The notes: generated by a model from the sequence alone, not told the origin. A DNA stretch of 54,174 nucleotides from Candidatus Hydrogenedentota bacterium (GCA_016215105.1 JACRLJ010000075.1:1-54174); one strand, 5' to 3'. Shown: positions 1 through 7,569, counted from the stretch's first letter. Numbers and translations: made by a program.

Positions 1-531
1 CGAGCGTGGTGGACGCGAAATGGACTCTCACAACGCTTCAGACTCGTCCTAGTGGCGCATGAAGCGTACTTGTGAAAAAAACACGCGCCGATAACGGACG
101 CTGGAAAAGAGCCGGGTTTTTCAACGGCTCCTCAGTCCCCGGTTTTCGCTCGGCTTCAGCGGCAATTCATGTCAACTCGATTCGGCGCCGGTGGACCGGA
201 AGGAAGGACGAATTGGTGAAACGAGGGTCGGACGGATTGGGGATTGAGAACGAACGGTCCGACTGGCAAGCGGAGTAGATTGGCGAAAGGAGGGTCCGCG
301 CGAGAAGAGCCGCCTAAAAGGCGGGACTACGAACGCGCGCGAAACAAGGGTCGGACAGGTCGGGGATTGGGGTGTTGAGGCGCTTGGAGGTTGAATTCAC
401 AGGTGAGACAAGGGTCATTTCATTGACAAGAATAATAATAGAGGGATTTATGATAGAACTGTGACAACGCTCGGAATCTGCAGCCCAGCCGCCCGATTCC
501 AAAATACAAAGCGCAGCTTTTCAGGTATGTG

Positions 532-556
532 CGTTCCCGAGTACAACTCGGGAACG
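532..556. repeat. Hairpin repeat, family H1, copy 1
   Basis: Perfect 10-bp inverted arms CGTTCCCGAG / CTCGGGAACG around the loop TACAA, embedded in conserved flanks TGTG- and -AGTC. A second copy at 3561-3585 has the same loop and flanks, and its single arm difference is compensated on the other arm. It resembles REP-type intergenic hairpins; function is not known. Confidence 0.85.
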
Positions 557-580
557 AGTCTTATGGGGAGAGCGAGTCCT

Positions 581-713
581 CCTGGGTTGTGTTGTCGCGT
601 TGTGGAGGGTTGCGGCGCTCCGGCTGGCGCGGCGGGACGACGCGCCTACTTTAGGGCAGCGCCACGGCTAGCGTAGTGGGCCATGCTGATGGCAACGTAT
701 GCTTGGAGGCGAA
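581..713. repeat. Long dispersed repeat L1, copy 1
   Basis: Starts at CCTGGGTTGTGTTGTCGCG and runs through the conserved core CGCGCCTACTTTAGG and CGCCACGGCTAG to a tail with ATGCTGATGGCA. Two further copies follow at 1226 and 1368. The copies differ by scattered substitutions, so this is an old dispersed repeat and not a recent duplication. It has no coding capacity that I can support. Confidence 0.8.
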
Positions 714-727
714 TGCCGCGAAAACCA

Positions 728-772
728 GGGACAGACTCGCTTTTCAAACTGCCGAAAAGGCGAGTCAGTCCC
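728..772. repeat. Inverted repeat built on GGGACnGACTCG
   Basis: The left arm AGGGACAGACTCGCTTTTC and the right arm GAAAAGGCGAGTCAGTCCCC pair with a few mismatches or a bulge around a short loop. A run of T follows on the plus strand, so it could act as a terminator. A decayed relative lies at about 100-155 (GAAAAGAGCC... CTCAGTCCCCGG). It belongs to the same class of intergenic palindromes as the other repeats here. Confidence 0.6.
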
Positions 773-828
773 CGTTTTTCGCTTGAGCTCCGTGTTCAGT
801 CAGTGTGCTTCAATCCTGATTTAGTAGC

Positions 829-951
829 CTAGTTCGGCGGATTGAGGTGATCTACGAGGGAACAGATCGGTCCGCCTACGGCGCCCAGGACGACGTCACT
901 TACATGGCCATACTCGACTACTTGCGGTGCTTTGTACTCTTTGCGACCCAT
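829..951 (-). CDS. Small RiPP precursor-like peptide with lasso-type leader
   Basis: A 40-residue product, ATG at 951 and TAG at 829-831, preceded by AAAGGGAG a few bases upstream of ATG. The N-terminal half fits the leader pattern YxxPxLxxxG recognised by lasso-peptide B1/RRE proteins: Tyr6, Pro9, Val11 (for Leu), Gly15. With canonical spacing the usual Thr at -2 would be residue 21, here Val, and the core would start at Gly23. The C-terminal part is GAVGGPICSLVDHLNPPN, with one Cys (30) and one acidic residue (Asp34). With a Gly23 start there is no acidic residue at ring position 7-9; a start at Gly26 or Gly27 would put Asp34 at 9 or 8. No cyclase, protease or RRE gene is visible in the window, so the product is either an orphan precursor served in trans or a lasso-like peptide of another class. 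Gene reality is well supported; chemistry is inference. Confidence 0.6.
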   Translation of the reverse strand: MGRKEYKAPQVVEYGHVSDVVLGAVGGPICSLVDHLNPPN

Positions 952-1020
952 GACACTCCCTTTCGTTTGTTTTGCGGGCGACTGTGGTCCCTGTACCTTC
1001 ATATTGTCCGGGACCTCAAT

Positions 1021-1055
1021 ATATTGGTTTGAATCGTTGAACCGTTCAACGATTC
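1021..1055 (-). promoter_or_regulatory. Candidate promoter and operator of the small RiPP-like gene
   Basis: Reading the minus strand, TTGAAC (1049-1044), a 17-base spacer and CAATAT (1026-1021) form a sigma70-like promoter that would give a leader of about 60 bases before the ATG at 951. The -35 hexamer lies inside a perfect palindrome at 1031-1055 with 12-base arms (GAATCGTTGAAC and its complement) around one base, the form expected of a dimeric repressor site. Confidence 0.4.
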
Positions 1056-1225
1056 CATCTGCCGCATTGCGCTGATGAGAGCGCAGTTACTTAAGATCTC
1101 CCCACTAATGGCGGCGCCCGGAAGATTGGGCGTGGAGTGGTGTAACAGTTTTCACACTTGAGTACTTCTTGCCTTCGCGGTCGGCGAGGACTCATCGGGC
1201 AGGGGGCGGTGGAAAAGTGAATAAG

Positions 1226-1358
1226 CCTGGGCTGTGTTGTCGCGTTGTAGAGGGTTGCGGCGCCACGGCTGGCGCGGCGGGACCGCGCGCCTACTTTAGG
1301 ACGGCGCCACGGCTAGTGTAGTGAGTTATGCTGATGGCACCTTATACTCGGACGTGCA
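1226..1358. repeat. Long dispersed repeat L1, copy 2
   Basis: Matches copy 1 at 581 through the same core (GTTGTCGCGTTGT, CGCGCCTACTTTAGG, CGCCACGGCTAG) and tail. It is followed after a few bases by copy 3, so copies 2 and 3 form a loose tandem with a period of about 142 bases. Apart from this repeat and the promoter region, the stretch 952-1453 holds nothing recognisable. Confidence 0.8.
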
Positions 1359-1367
1359 GGCCTCACG

Positions 1368-1457
1368 CCTGGGCTGGGTCGTCGTGTTGTGGACGGTTGT
1401 GCGCTCAGACTGACGCGGCGAGACGGCGCGCCTACTTTAGGACGGCGCCACGGCTAG
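1368..1457. repeat. Long dispersed repeat L1, copy 3, running into a stop codon
   Basis: Third and shorter copy, more diverged at its left end but nearly identical over ACTTTAGGACGGCGCCACGGCTAG. Its last bases form the TAG stop codon (1454-1456) of the minus-strand transporter gene, so the repeat boundary defines the end of that protein. Confidence 0.75.
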
Positions 1458-2665
1458 GTTGCGCGGGGGGCGGGTTCTTCGCGGAAGAAGAGGGCTAGGA
1501 GGAGCGTCACCAGGACGGACAGCAGTGCGGGGACCATCCAGAAGCCGGTGTAGTTGATGGCGCCGGAGCCGCGGGCGGCCAATGCTTCGGCGACTTTTCC
1601 GGCGAGTAAACTTCCGGCGAGCGTGCCCACGCCGCTGAAGATTACCGCGAAGAGTTGTTGTGCGCTGGCGCGCTCGCCGCGCGCGCTGTGTTGGTCAACG
1701 TAGATGAAGGCCACGGCGAAGAAGAAGGTGTAGCAGATTCCGTGCAGGGCCACGGCGCACAGAATTACCGCGTCGGGTCCGCCCCATGCGAGCGTGGCGC
1801 TTCGGACCAACTGAACGCCGGCCCCGATGATCAGCGCGGACTTGAGTCCGAAGCGGCTGAGGAAACGGCCAAGGTAGGCCATGGCGCCGATCTCGGTGAG
1901 TTGTCCGAGGCTCATGGCGGGCATGATGTATTGGTCGCGAAATCCGATGTGGCTGAGGTAGGGGCTGATGCCGTAGAGATAGAATTGGTTCACGACCACG
2001 TTGAAGAAGGTGAGCGCGCACAGCAGCAGAAGGCTGGGCCGCGTGAAGGTGCGCCAGCCTTTCCACGGGGCGAAGGCGGCCTTTGCGGTGATGACATGCG
2101 AGCGGGGCAGCGTCAACGCGTACGCCGCGACAAGCAGCGAGCACAGCGCGGAGAGTTTGAACGCGTCCGGCAGACGGCTGGCCTCGGCGCCGCTTCCGCC
2201 GTTGCGCACCCAGAAGTAGCCGAAGACCCATCCCACGGCGAACCAGCCGGCGGTGCCCCAGAGGCGGATAGGGCTGAAGTCACGCTTGGCGTCCTCGGCG
2301 TGGTGGAACGTGACGGTGTTGGTCAGCGCGGAGGTGGGCGTGAAGAGCAGCGCGTAGGCGAGATAGACCAGCAGAAACGAGCCGAAGGAGGTCTGATACG
2401 ACAGCCAAAGCATCAGGCCGGCGCCCAGAAAGTGGCTCAGCGCGAGGAAGCGTTCGGCGCTGATGATGCGGTCCGCAATCGACGCGGCGATGACCGGCGC
2501 GACAAACGCGGCCATCGCGGGTATAGCGAGAATCTCGCCGACTTGGAACGGCGCGAAGTGCAGGCGGTCCTTGAGATACAGGCTGAGAATGGGCAGTAAC
2601 GCGCCCGGCACGCAGTATTGCAGGAACATCATTACCGAGAGGCGTATTCGGAGGGATAAGGGCAA
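1454..2665 (-). CDS. MFS transporter, NupG-like nucleoside/sugar:proton symporter
   Basis: A 403-residue inner-membrane protein with about twelve hydrophobic segments, the usual length for the NupG/MFS_1-like group. The first helix contains FLQYCVPGALLPILSLYL, and SPIRLWGTAGWFAVGW between helices 4 and 5 resembles the RLWGTxGW segment of the nucleoside:H+ symporter group. The start is TTG at 2665, chosen because AAGGA lies seven bases upstream and the first helix follows at once; an ATG at 2632 would cut into that helix. Its neighbour upstream is a PIG-L deacetylase gene 48 bp away in the same direction, so the two may be co-transcribed. The substrate is not readable from sequence; a nucleoside or an oligosaccharide is most likely. 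Confidence 0.8.
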   Translation of the reverse strand: MPLSLRIRLSVMMFLQYCVPGALLPILSLYLKDRLHFAPFQVGEILAIPAMAAFVAPVIAASIADRIISAERFLALSHFLGAGLMLWLSYQTSFGSFLLVYLAYALLFTPTSALTNTVTFHHAEDAKRDFSPIRLWGTAGWFAVGWVFGYFWVRNGGSGAEASRLPDAFKLSALCSLLVAAYALTLPRSHVITAKAAFAPWKGWRTFTRPSLLLLCALTFFNVVVNQFYLYGISPYLSHIGFRDQYIMPAMSLGQLTEIGAMAYLGRFLSRFGLKSALIIGAGVQLVRSATLAWGGPDAVILCAVALHGICYTFFFAVAFIYVDQHSARGERASAQQLFAVIFSGVGTLAGSLLAGKVAEALAARGSGAINYTGFWMVPALLSVLVTLLLALFFREEPAPRAT

Positions 2666-2713
2666 ACTGCGGTTCCTTTACGCGGCGGCGCGTCGAAACG
2701 CTGCTACAAGCGG

Positions 2714-3517
2714 TTACTTGGAGTTTTCCAGCGCGCTTTCATAGTAGGGATCGGTAACGATGTGCGTGCTCAGCGCCTCGGCGAGCGGGTCGGCGTCTTC
2801 CGCGCAGAAGCCGAGGTGCAAGTGGCGGCGCCAGCCTTCCGCGAACTCGAAACAGCCGATCTGCTGGCCGACGGTTCGCGCCATGTCTTCCATGGTGGTA
2901 AGGTAACTGTCCAGGCCCTGGCTGACGTCAAGCCACTCTTTCTGGCTCTTGTGACAGGCCAGCGCGGCGCGTTTCGTTTCGAGCACGGAGCCGATATTCA
3001 CGTATTGTCCGGCGCGGATGACTTGGCGGAGCTGTCCGCGCAACCCCCACGGCAGCGCGTGGTACACGGTGACGTCACTGGAAATGGCTGCGCGGACGGG
3101 GTCCGTGGTGAAATTGCGCAGGCCACGGCAGAACGCCGCGCTAACGGCCAGGCGGCAGGCGTTCATGTGGTCTTCCATATAGTCCTCGGGCGATTGGACG
3201 AGCATGATGGCGGGCTTCACGTCGCGCACGATCGCGCCCAGCCGCGCCAACGCCGAGCGCTCGTAGTAAATATCGAGATCGTCCGTCAATGGCTGATGGA
3301 ACACAGCCCCCATGAGCTTTGCGGCTTCGCGGGCCTCGGCGTCGCGCCGTTTGACGATGGTGTCCCGATCGTCCGTGGCGGTGCCGCAACTGCCGTTTGC
3401 GATGTTCATGTAGTGCAGTTCGTAACCGGCCTGGCCGAGCAGCAACAGCGTGCCGGCCATCATCAGCTCGATGTCGTCGGGGTGTGCGGCGATGGCAAAC
3501 GCGACGGGTTTCGACAT
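2714..3517 (-). CDS. PIG-L family N-acetylglucosaminyl deacetylase
   Basis: A 267-residue cytoplasmic protein of the PIG-L/LmbE family, zinc-dependent deacetylases acting on N-acetylglucosamine conjugates. AAHPDDIEL near residue 10 is the HPDD metal-binding motif, and DYMEDHMNACRLA near residue 110 supplies the later His. The start is ATG at 3517 with AGGAG upstream; the open frame continues upstream to 4159 but that part runs antisense to the next gene and is not protein-like. It probably shares a transcript with the MFS gene downstream. The true substrate could be another amino-sugar conjugate, as the family is broad. Confidence 0.88.
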   Translation of the reverse strand: MSKPVAFAIAAHPDDIELMMAGTLLLLGQAGYELHYMNIANGSCGTATDDRDTIVKRRDAEAREAAKLMGAVFHQPLTDDLDIYYERSALARLGAIVRDVKPAIMLVQSPEDYMEDHMNACRLAVSAAFCRGLRNFTTDPVRAAISSDVTVYHALPWGLRGQLRQVIRAGQYVNIGSVLETKRAALACHKSQKEWLDVSQGLDSYLTTMEDMARTVGQQIGCFEFAEGWRRHLHLGFCAEDADPLAEALSTHIVTDPYYESALENSK

Positions 3518-3560
3518 TCGGGCAATCTCCTCGTGTGCGCTCCAGAGTACAATTACTGTG

Positions 3561-3585
3561 CGTTCCCAAGTACAACTTGGGAACG
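3561..3585. repeat. Hairpin repeat, family H1, copy 2
   Basis: Arms CGTTCCCAAG / CTTGGGAACG around the loop TACAA. Compared with copy 1 at 532-556 the G-C pair near the loop is replaced by an A-T pair, both partners changing. It sits in the divergent gap between the PIG-L gene and the secreted glycosidase-like gene, upstream of both starts. Confidence 0.85.
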
Positions 3586-3673
3586 AGTCATTGATGAATG
3601 AAAAGTGAGGACGTAGTTTAGCGAATGGCGCCGCTGCTTGCCAAACGGGGCTTGTCCCGCGCGGAACGGCGTG

Positions 3674-3702
3674 TTGGAACGGAGTGCGCGACGCGCTATG
3701 AT
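3674..3702 (+). promoter_or_regulatory. Candidate sigma70 promoter for the secreted glycosidase-like gene
   Basis: TTGGAA (3674-3679), a 17-base spacer and TATGAT (3697-3702), about 55 bases before the GTG start at 3759, which has AAGGAG seven bases upstream. Confidence 0.45.
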
Positions 3703-3758
3703 GACGAGGCATTCGTGTCCGGGCTTGAACACCACCACTGCGACCAAGGAGATATTTC

Positions 3759-5783
3759 GTGAAAACAGTGTTCGGCGTACTCGCAGTCAGTTTGACCGTT
3801 GCAGCAACTTCGTGGGCCGCCGGTGTGGAAGCGCCGCGTCCAGCGGGTCCGGTCGTAGTCGCGGATTTCGAGACGCCGGACTCGGTGGCGTTGTGGAGCG
3901 GGCTGCCGTGTACGCAAACAAATACGCACGCGTCATCCGGCGCGAACGGGATGCGATTCTCGATACCGAAGTATGTGGAAGGGCAGGAGCAGCGGCCGGG
4001 CGTGTATTTGGGAACCGCGAACAAGGGGCTGCCGTTCAGCGATTTCGGACCGTACAAAGCGGTCATCGTGGATGTGTGGGTCGAGGGAGACCAGCCCGGG
4101 AAGATGGGTCTCGCATTGCGTGACAAGGACGGCGAGAAGAGCTGGACGACGCACATCACGGTAGAACCCGGAAAAGTGAATCACGCGGAGTTGCCCATGG
4201 CTGAAGCGGGGGCGGACAGTGACATTCACAACGTGGCGGAGGTCCAATTGTACGCGTTGCGGCCGGAAACCGCGTATACGCTGGTCGTGGACAACCTACG
4301 CCTTATACCGCGCGACCCGGATCCAATCGCGCAATTCGATTTGGTCTATCCGAACTACCGGGGCTTGGTCTTTCCGGGCGAAGAGGAAGTCGAGGTGTCC
4401 GCGAAGGTGGCGGCGCAGGAAAATGGGCTGAGGCCTCAGGACCTGGTGGTGACGTTGTCGCTTGACACCGGCGCCGCGCATAAGACCGTGAAGAAGAGCG
4501 CATCTCGCGCGGACGGCCGCTTCACGATGCCGGTGGATACGCTGTGGGACGCGCCGGCGACATTGACGGGGGCGGTGGCGCGCAAGTCGGGCTGCGAAGT
4601 CCTGGCAGGCCGGCAGTGGACGGTGCGCAAGCTCACCGTGGCCCAGCGTGACGCGTTGCGGGTATATGTGGATCGCCACAATACGACGATTGTGGATGGT
4701 AAGCCGTTCTTTCCGCTGGGCTGGTACAGCAGCACCAAGGAGGAATACCTTGCGGAAGTTGCGGACAGCCCGTTCAACACGATTCTGGCGTATGGAACGG
4801 ACAACGTTCCGCGCGACACGATGCTGCGGTATCTCGATCTGATGCAGGAGAAAGGACTCAAGCTGATCTACTGCATGAACGACGTGTATCCGACCGCCGA
4901 GTACTTCAAGGACAAGAAATGGGAAGGAGTCACAGGCAACGACGCGATTTCGGCGGCAGTGGTTGCGGCGTATCGGAATAGCCCGGCCGTGCTGGCGTGG
5001 TACCTGAATGATGAGTTGCCGCATAAGCTCGTGCCGCAACTCGAGGATTACTATCAGCGCACGGCGGCGGCAGACCCGTCGCGGCCGTGTTTCATTGTGT
5101 TGTGTAACAAGAGCGAACTGCCTTATTTCCCGACGACCACGGACATCATGGGTGTGGACCCCTATCCCATCCCGAAGGACCCCATCACGCGCGTGAGCAG
5201 TTTCGTGGACAAGGCAAAGCAGGCGGTGAACGATCACAAGCCGGTGTGGCTCGTGCCGCAGGCGTTCGGCTGGTACCAGTACAACTCGAAGGACAAGGAC
5301 CGCGGTCATACGCCGACTGAGGCGGAATTGAAAGACGGGCGCGCGCCGACTTACGAAGAAGAGCGCTGCATGACGTACCTGGGCCTCGTACACGGCGCAA
5401 AGGGTCTGATCTACTACTGCTATTACGACATGCGTGTGCTGCCCCAGTATCCGGAGATGTGGGGCTGGATGAAGAAGATTGCGGGCGAAGTGAAGGAGCT
5501 GGCGCCGGTCCTGTTGTCGCCGGAAGATCTCGGCGCGGTGACGATGACGCCGAAGGACGCGCCCGTGCATACGCGGTTGATGCGGCACGATGGACGGCTG
5601 TATTTGATTGCCGTGAATTCGGATCGTGCAGCGTGTCACGTGCGGTTTGATTTGAAACGCCCGCTGCCGAGTCAGGTCACGGTGATGTTTGAGAACCGCA
5701 CGGTTCCCGCGCACCGCGCGCGCCTGGAGGCGGACTTTGCTCCGTTGGAGGCGCACGTGTATGACTTGGGGCCGGGGAAATAA
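3759..5783 (+). CDS. Secreted glycoside hydrolase-like protein with N-terminal beta-sandwich
   Basis: A 674-residue exported protein. A signal peptide covers about residues 1-21 (cleavage after SWAA likely). Residues about 28-185 look like a carbohydrate-binding jelly roll, from VVADFETPDS to LVVDNLRLIPRD, as in CBM11-like modules. A second beta-domain follows, then a (beta/alpha)8 region from about residue 300, opened by VDGKPFFPLGWYSS, typical of GH2/GH42-like clan A folds. AWYLNDE, ending at Glu419, is the strongest candidate for the acid/base residue. The start is GTG at 3759 with AAGGAG upstream. The specific family and substrate cannot be fixed by eye; a beta-galactosidase or mannosidase relative is plausible. 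It lies 12 bp before a GNAT gene. Confidence 0.7.
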   Translation: MKTVFGVLAVSLTVAATSWAAGVEAPRPAGPVVVADFETPDSVALWSGLPCTQTNTHASSGANGMRFSIPKYVEGQEQRPGVYLGTANKGLPFSDFGPYKAVIVDVWVEGDQPGKMGLALRDKDGEKSWTTHITVEPGKVNHAELPMAEAGADSDIHNVAEVQLYALRPETAYTLVVDNLRLIPRDPDPIAQFDLVYPNYRGLVFPGEEEVEVSAKVAAQENGLRPQDLVVTLSLDTGAAHKTVKKSASRADGRFTMPVDTLWDAPATLTGAVARKSGCEVLAGRQWTVRKLTVAQRDALRVYVDRHNTTIVDGKPFFPLGWYSSTKEEYLAEVADSPFNTILAYGTDNVPRDTMLRYLDLMQEKGLKLIYCMNDVYPTAEYFKDKKWEGVTGNDAISAAVVAAYRNSPAVLAWYLNDELPHKLVPQLEDYYQRTAAADPSRPCFIVLCNKSELPYFPTTTDIMGVDPYPIPKDPITRVSSFVDKAKQAVNDHKPVWLVPQAFGWYQYNSKDKDRGHTPTEAELKDGRAPTYEEERCMTYLGLVHGAKGLIYYCYYDMRVLPQYPEMWGWMKKIAGEVKELAPVLLSPEDLGAVTMTPKDAPVHTRLMRHDGRLYLIAVNSDRAACHVRFDLKRPLPSQVTVMFENRTVPAHRARLEADFAPLEAHVYDLGPGK

Positions 5784-5795
5784 CGGAGCGGGAAC

Positions 5796-6266
5796 ATGCG
5801 CGTGCGGGAGGCGGTTTCGGAAGACATTCCCGATCTGATGCGGCTCAACGCCGAGGTGCAGGCTCTTCACATCGAGCTTTTCCCCGAGCGTTTCAAGGAA
5901 ACGGATCGGACGGCGCTTCGGGAATGGTTTTCCGCGCTGCTGGCGGAGGAGGACACCCGATGCCTGGTGGCGACAAGCGATTCAGACGTGATTGGGTATG
6001 TAACGGCGCGCTTTGTGACAAGGCCGGGGCATGTGTTCCGCAATCCGGAGCGGTACGTATACGTGGATCAAATCTGCGTGGCGAAAACAACGCGCCGGAA
6101 AGGGGTGGCCAAGGGGCTCTTCGCGGCCGTGAGGGATCTCGCGCGCAAAGCCGGCCTTACACGGATCGCGCTCGACGTGTGGTCGGCCAACACCAACGCG
6201 AAGAAGGCGTTCGCAGCGTTAGGGTTTGAGACGTATAACGAGAAGATGGAACTGACGCTGGATTAG
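5796..6266 (+). CDS. GNAT family N-acetyltransferase
   Basis: A 156-residue cytoplasmic acetyl-CoA-dependent acetyltransferase. The acetyl-CoA pyrophosphate-binding motif A is visible as VAKTTRRKGVAKGLF near residue 96 (pattern R/QxxGxG/A), preceded by the strand YVYVDQICV, and the C-terminal NTNAKKAFAALGFE is the usual motif B tail. It follows the secreted glycosidase gene by 12 bp with GGAG before ATG, so co-transcription is likely, but no functional link is evident. The acceptor could be an amine, a protein N-terminus or an antibiotic. Confidence 0.88.
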   Translation: MRVREAVSEDIPDLMRLNAEVQALHIELFPERFKETDRTALREWFSALLAEEDTRCLVATSDSDVIGYVTARFVTRPGHVFRNPERYVYVDQICVAKTTRRKGVAKGLFAAVRDLARKAGLTRIALDVWSANTNAKKAFAALGFETYNEKMELTLD

Positions 6267-6772
6267 ATAACGGGAAAACTCTCTCGGAAATCATTCCGCC
6301 TTCAAATCACGGCATGATGGGTTTGCGGCCCTGAATGGGCCGAACTATATCAGCCCATCGCGGCGTAGCCGCAACCAAAATGACGTTTTCACAACGACGG
6401 ACATTCCAAGGGCTTAACGACAGAATGCGAAACTTTTTGAAGATGTTGACGATTAGGGACCCAGGGCATCGCCCTGGGAACACTCAGACGCCAGCCCTGA
6501 AAGGGCGCGCTATGACTTCGTCAGCGCCTTCCGACACGTTCCAAATAGTGCGCCCTTTCAGGGCTGACATGACTGTAACGTCCTATCCCCAGGGCGATGC
6601 CCCGGGCTGAAATGATACTGCCCTTTCAGGGCTGAAGAACGCGATCACCTAGCCCGTTCTCACTTCGGTGTCATCTCAACTTATCCAAAATGTCCGAAAT
6701 TCATCACCGGTTATTCGGTCGATACTAACTGAGATTGAACACGATCTATCTCAGCCTCCGTGCCGCGTACTC
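6267..6772. repeat. Cluster of palindromic intergenic modules
   Basis: This 506-bp gap between convergent genes holds no gene. It is packed with two kinds of alternating hairpin module: CCCAGGGCATCGCCCTGGG at 6460-6478 with a variant at 6587-6606, and GCCCTGAAAGGGC-type palindromes at about 6494-6507, 6550-6566 and 6619-6635. A related piece with GGCCCTGAATGGGCC lies near 6328-6342, followed by GCGGCGTAGCCGC. Such arrays are common in genomes of Verrucomicrobia, Planctomycetes and relatives; their role is unknown, and they may terminate both flanking transcripts. Confidence 0.8.
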
Positions 6773-7531
6773 CTAGCCACCGACGCGCTCTTCGGCAGGC
6801 TGCGCGGTCATGACCTCCTCGTAGTCGTAGATGCCGGTAATGCGGTGGCCGGGGGGAACGACGAGATAGTCTTCGGGGGACCAGCTTCCTGCTAGCAGGC
6901 CTTGAATCAGGCGGAGGCTGCCGGCGATCTCGACGACCTTGAGTTGGGCGTCCGCGGCGGCTTTGCGGATACGATCGGTGATTTCGGGAACCGTTGTTTC
7001 CGGAATGTCGATGAGGTACATCGAGTCGGAACCATGTTCGGTGAGCATCGTCTCGATGAGGTACTTTGCGTTCTCTTCACCGTACTGCTCGACCAACGCG
7101 GCGTAGTCTTGTCCGAGACCGAGGAAATCCCGGGTGCTGTTGTCGGACATGACCGTGTCGCCGCCTTCGGAGTAGCCGACGGCGGCCCAGGTCTGGCTGG
7201 GGTTATCGGCGAAATGGCATTTGAAGTCTTGGCGTGAGCCGAGGAACAGCGTGGTGCAATCGTGGGCGCGGGGAATCACGAGCGGATACTTATTGGCGAT
7301 GAGTCCCGAGATCGCGTTGCCGCATAAGCCGTACCCGAGCAGTACCGCGTCGTAGTTCTGTTCTTCAGCGGCGACAGCGTCAATTTGCGACTGGAGGTTT
7401 GCGCGCAATTGGGTGGGCTTGTTGTGTTCGCCCTTGGGCGTGAACACCGGGCGTATCGTGTGGGGACACCGCGCGATGCAGTAACTGACTTCACGAACAA
7501 GCACGTCGCACGAGAGAAGTTTAAATATCAC
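6773..7531 (-). CDS. DUF1638 domain protein
   Basis: A 252-residue cytoplasmic protein recognisable as DUF1638 by YDAVLLGYGLCGNAISGL near residue 60 and PLVIPRAHDCTTLFLGSR near residue 84; conserved Cys and His residues in these two motifs suggest metal binding. Family members are frequent in organisms with corrinoid-dependent methyltransferases, but no such enzyme is adjacent here and the activity is unproven. The start is GTG at 7531 with AGGA upstream. The hicBA pair lies immediately upstream on the same strand, 38 bp away. Confidence 0.8.
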   Translation of the reverse strand: MIFKLLSCDVLVREVSYCIARCPHTIRPVFTPKGEHNKPTQLRANLQSQIDAVAAEEQNYDAVLLGYGLCGNAISGLIANKYPLVIPRAHDCTTLFLGSRQDFKCHFADNPSQTWAAVGYSEGGDTVMSDNSTRDFLGLGQDYAALVEQYGEENAKYLIETMLTEHGSDSMYLIDIPETTVPEITDRIRKAAADAQLKVVEIAGSLRLIQGLLAGSWSPEDYLVVPPGHRITGIYDYEEVMTAQPAEERVGG

Positions 7532-7569
7532 GGGTGATTCCTAAGGCGGACTAGCCGCATTTCGATGCG

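Larger units (their letters stand above)
1..828. other. Repeat-rich stretch without a convincing larger gene
   Basis: No open frame here has both a plausible start and protein-like composition. The stretch holds low-complexity, TCGGAC-rich sequence at about 180-370, a hairpin repeat at 532-556, the first copy of a long dispersed repeat from 581, and a large inverted repeat at 728-772. A degenerate relative of that inverted repeat lies near 100-155. The area downstream of the small gene at 829-951 is therefore a repeat graveyard rather than a biosynthetic operon. Confidence 0.7.

Noticed and set aside
847-1032. 61-residue plus-strand open frame
   Set aside because: It runs antisense to the small RiPP-like gene at 829-951, has no RBS and no protein-like pattern.
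1655-2599. 314-residue plus-strand open frame
   Set aside because: Antisense to the MFS transporter; rich in Arg, Gly, Ala and Glu, a typical shadow of a GC-rich gene, with no known motif.
2762-3601. 279-residue plus-strand open frame
   Set aside because: Antisense to the PIG-L gene, whose motifs are clear; the composition is that of a shadow frame.
4296-5870. 524-residue minus-strand open frame
   Set aside because: His- and Arg-rich shadow of the secreted glycosidase-like gene, without any start signal or domain.
6335-6610. 91-residue plus-strand open frame across the repeat cluster
   Set aside because: It is the translated palindromic modules; such frames are common false predictions over this repeat type.
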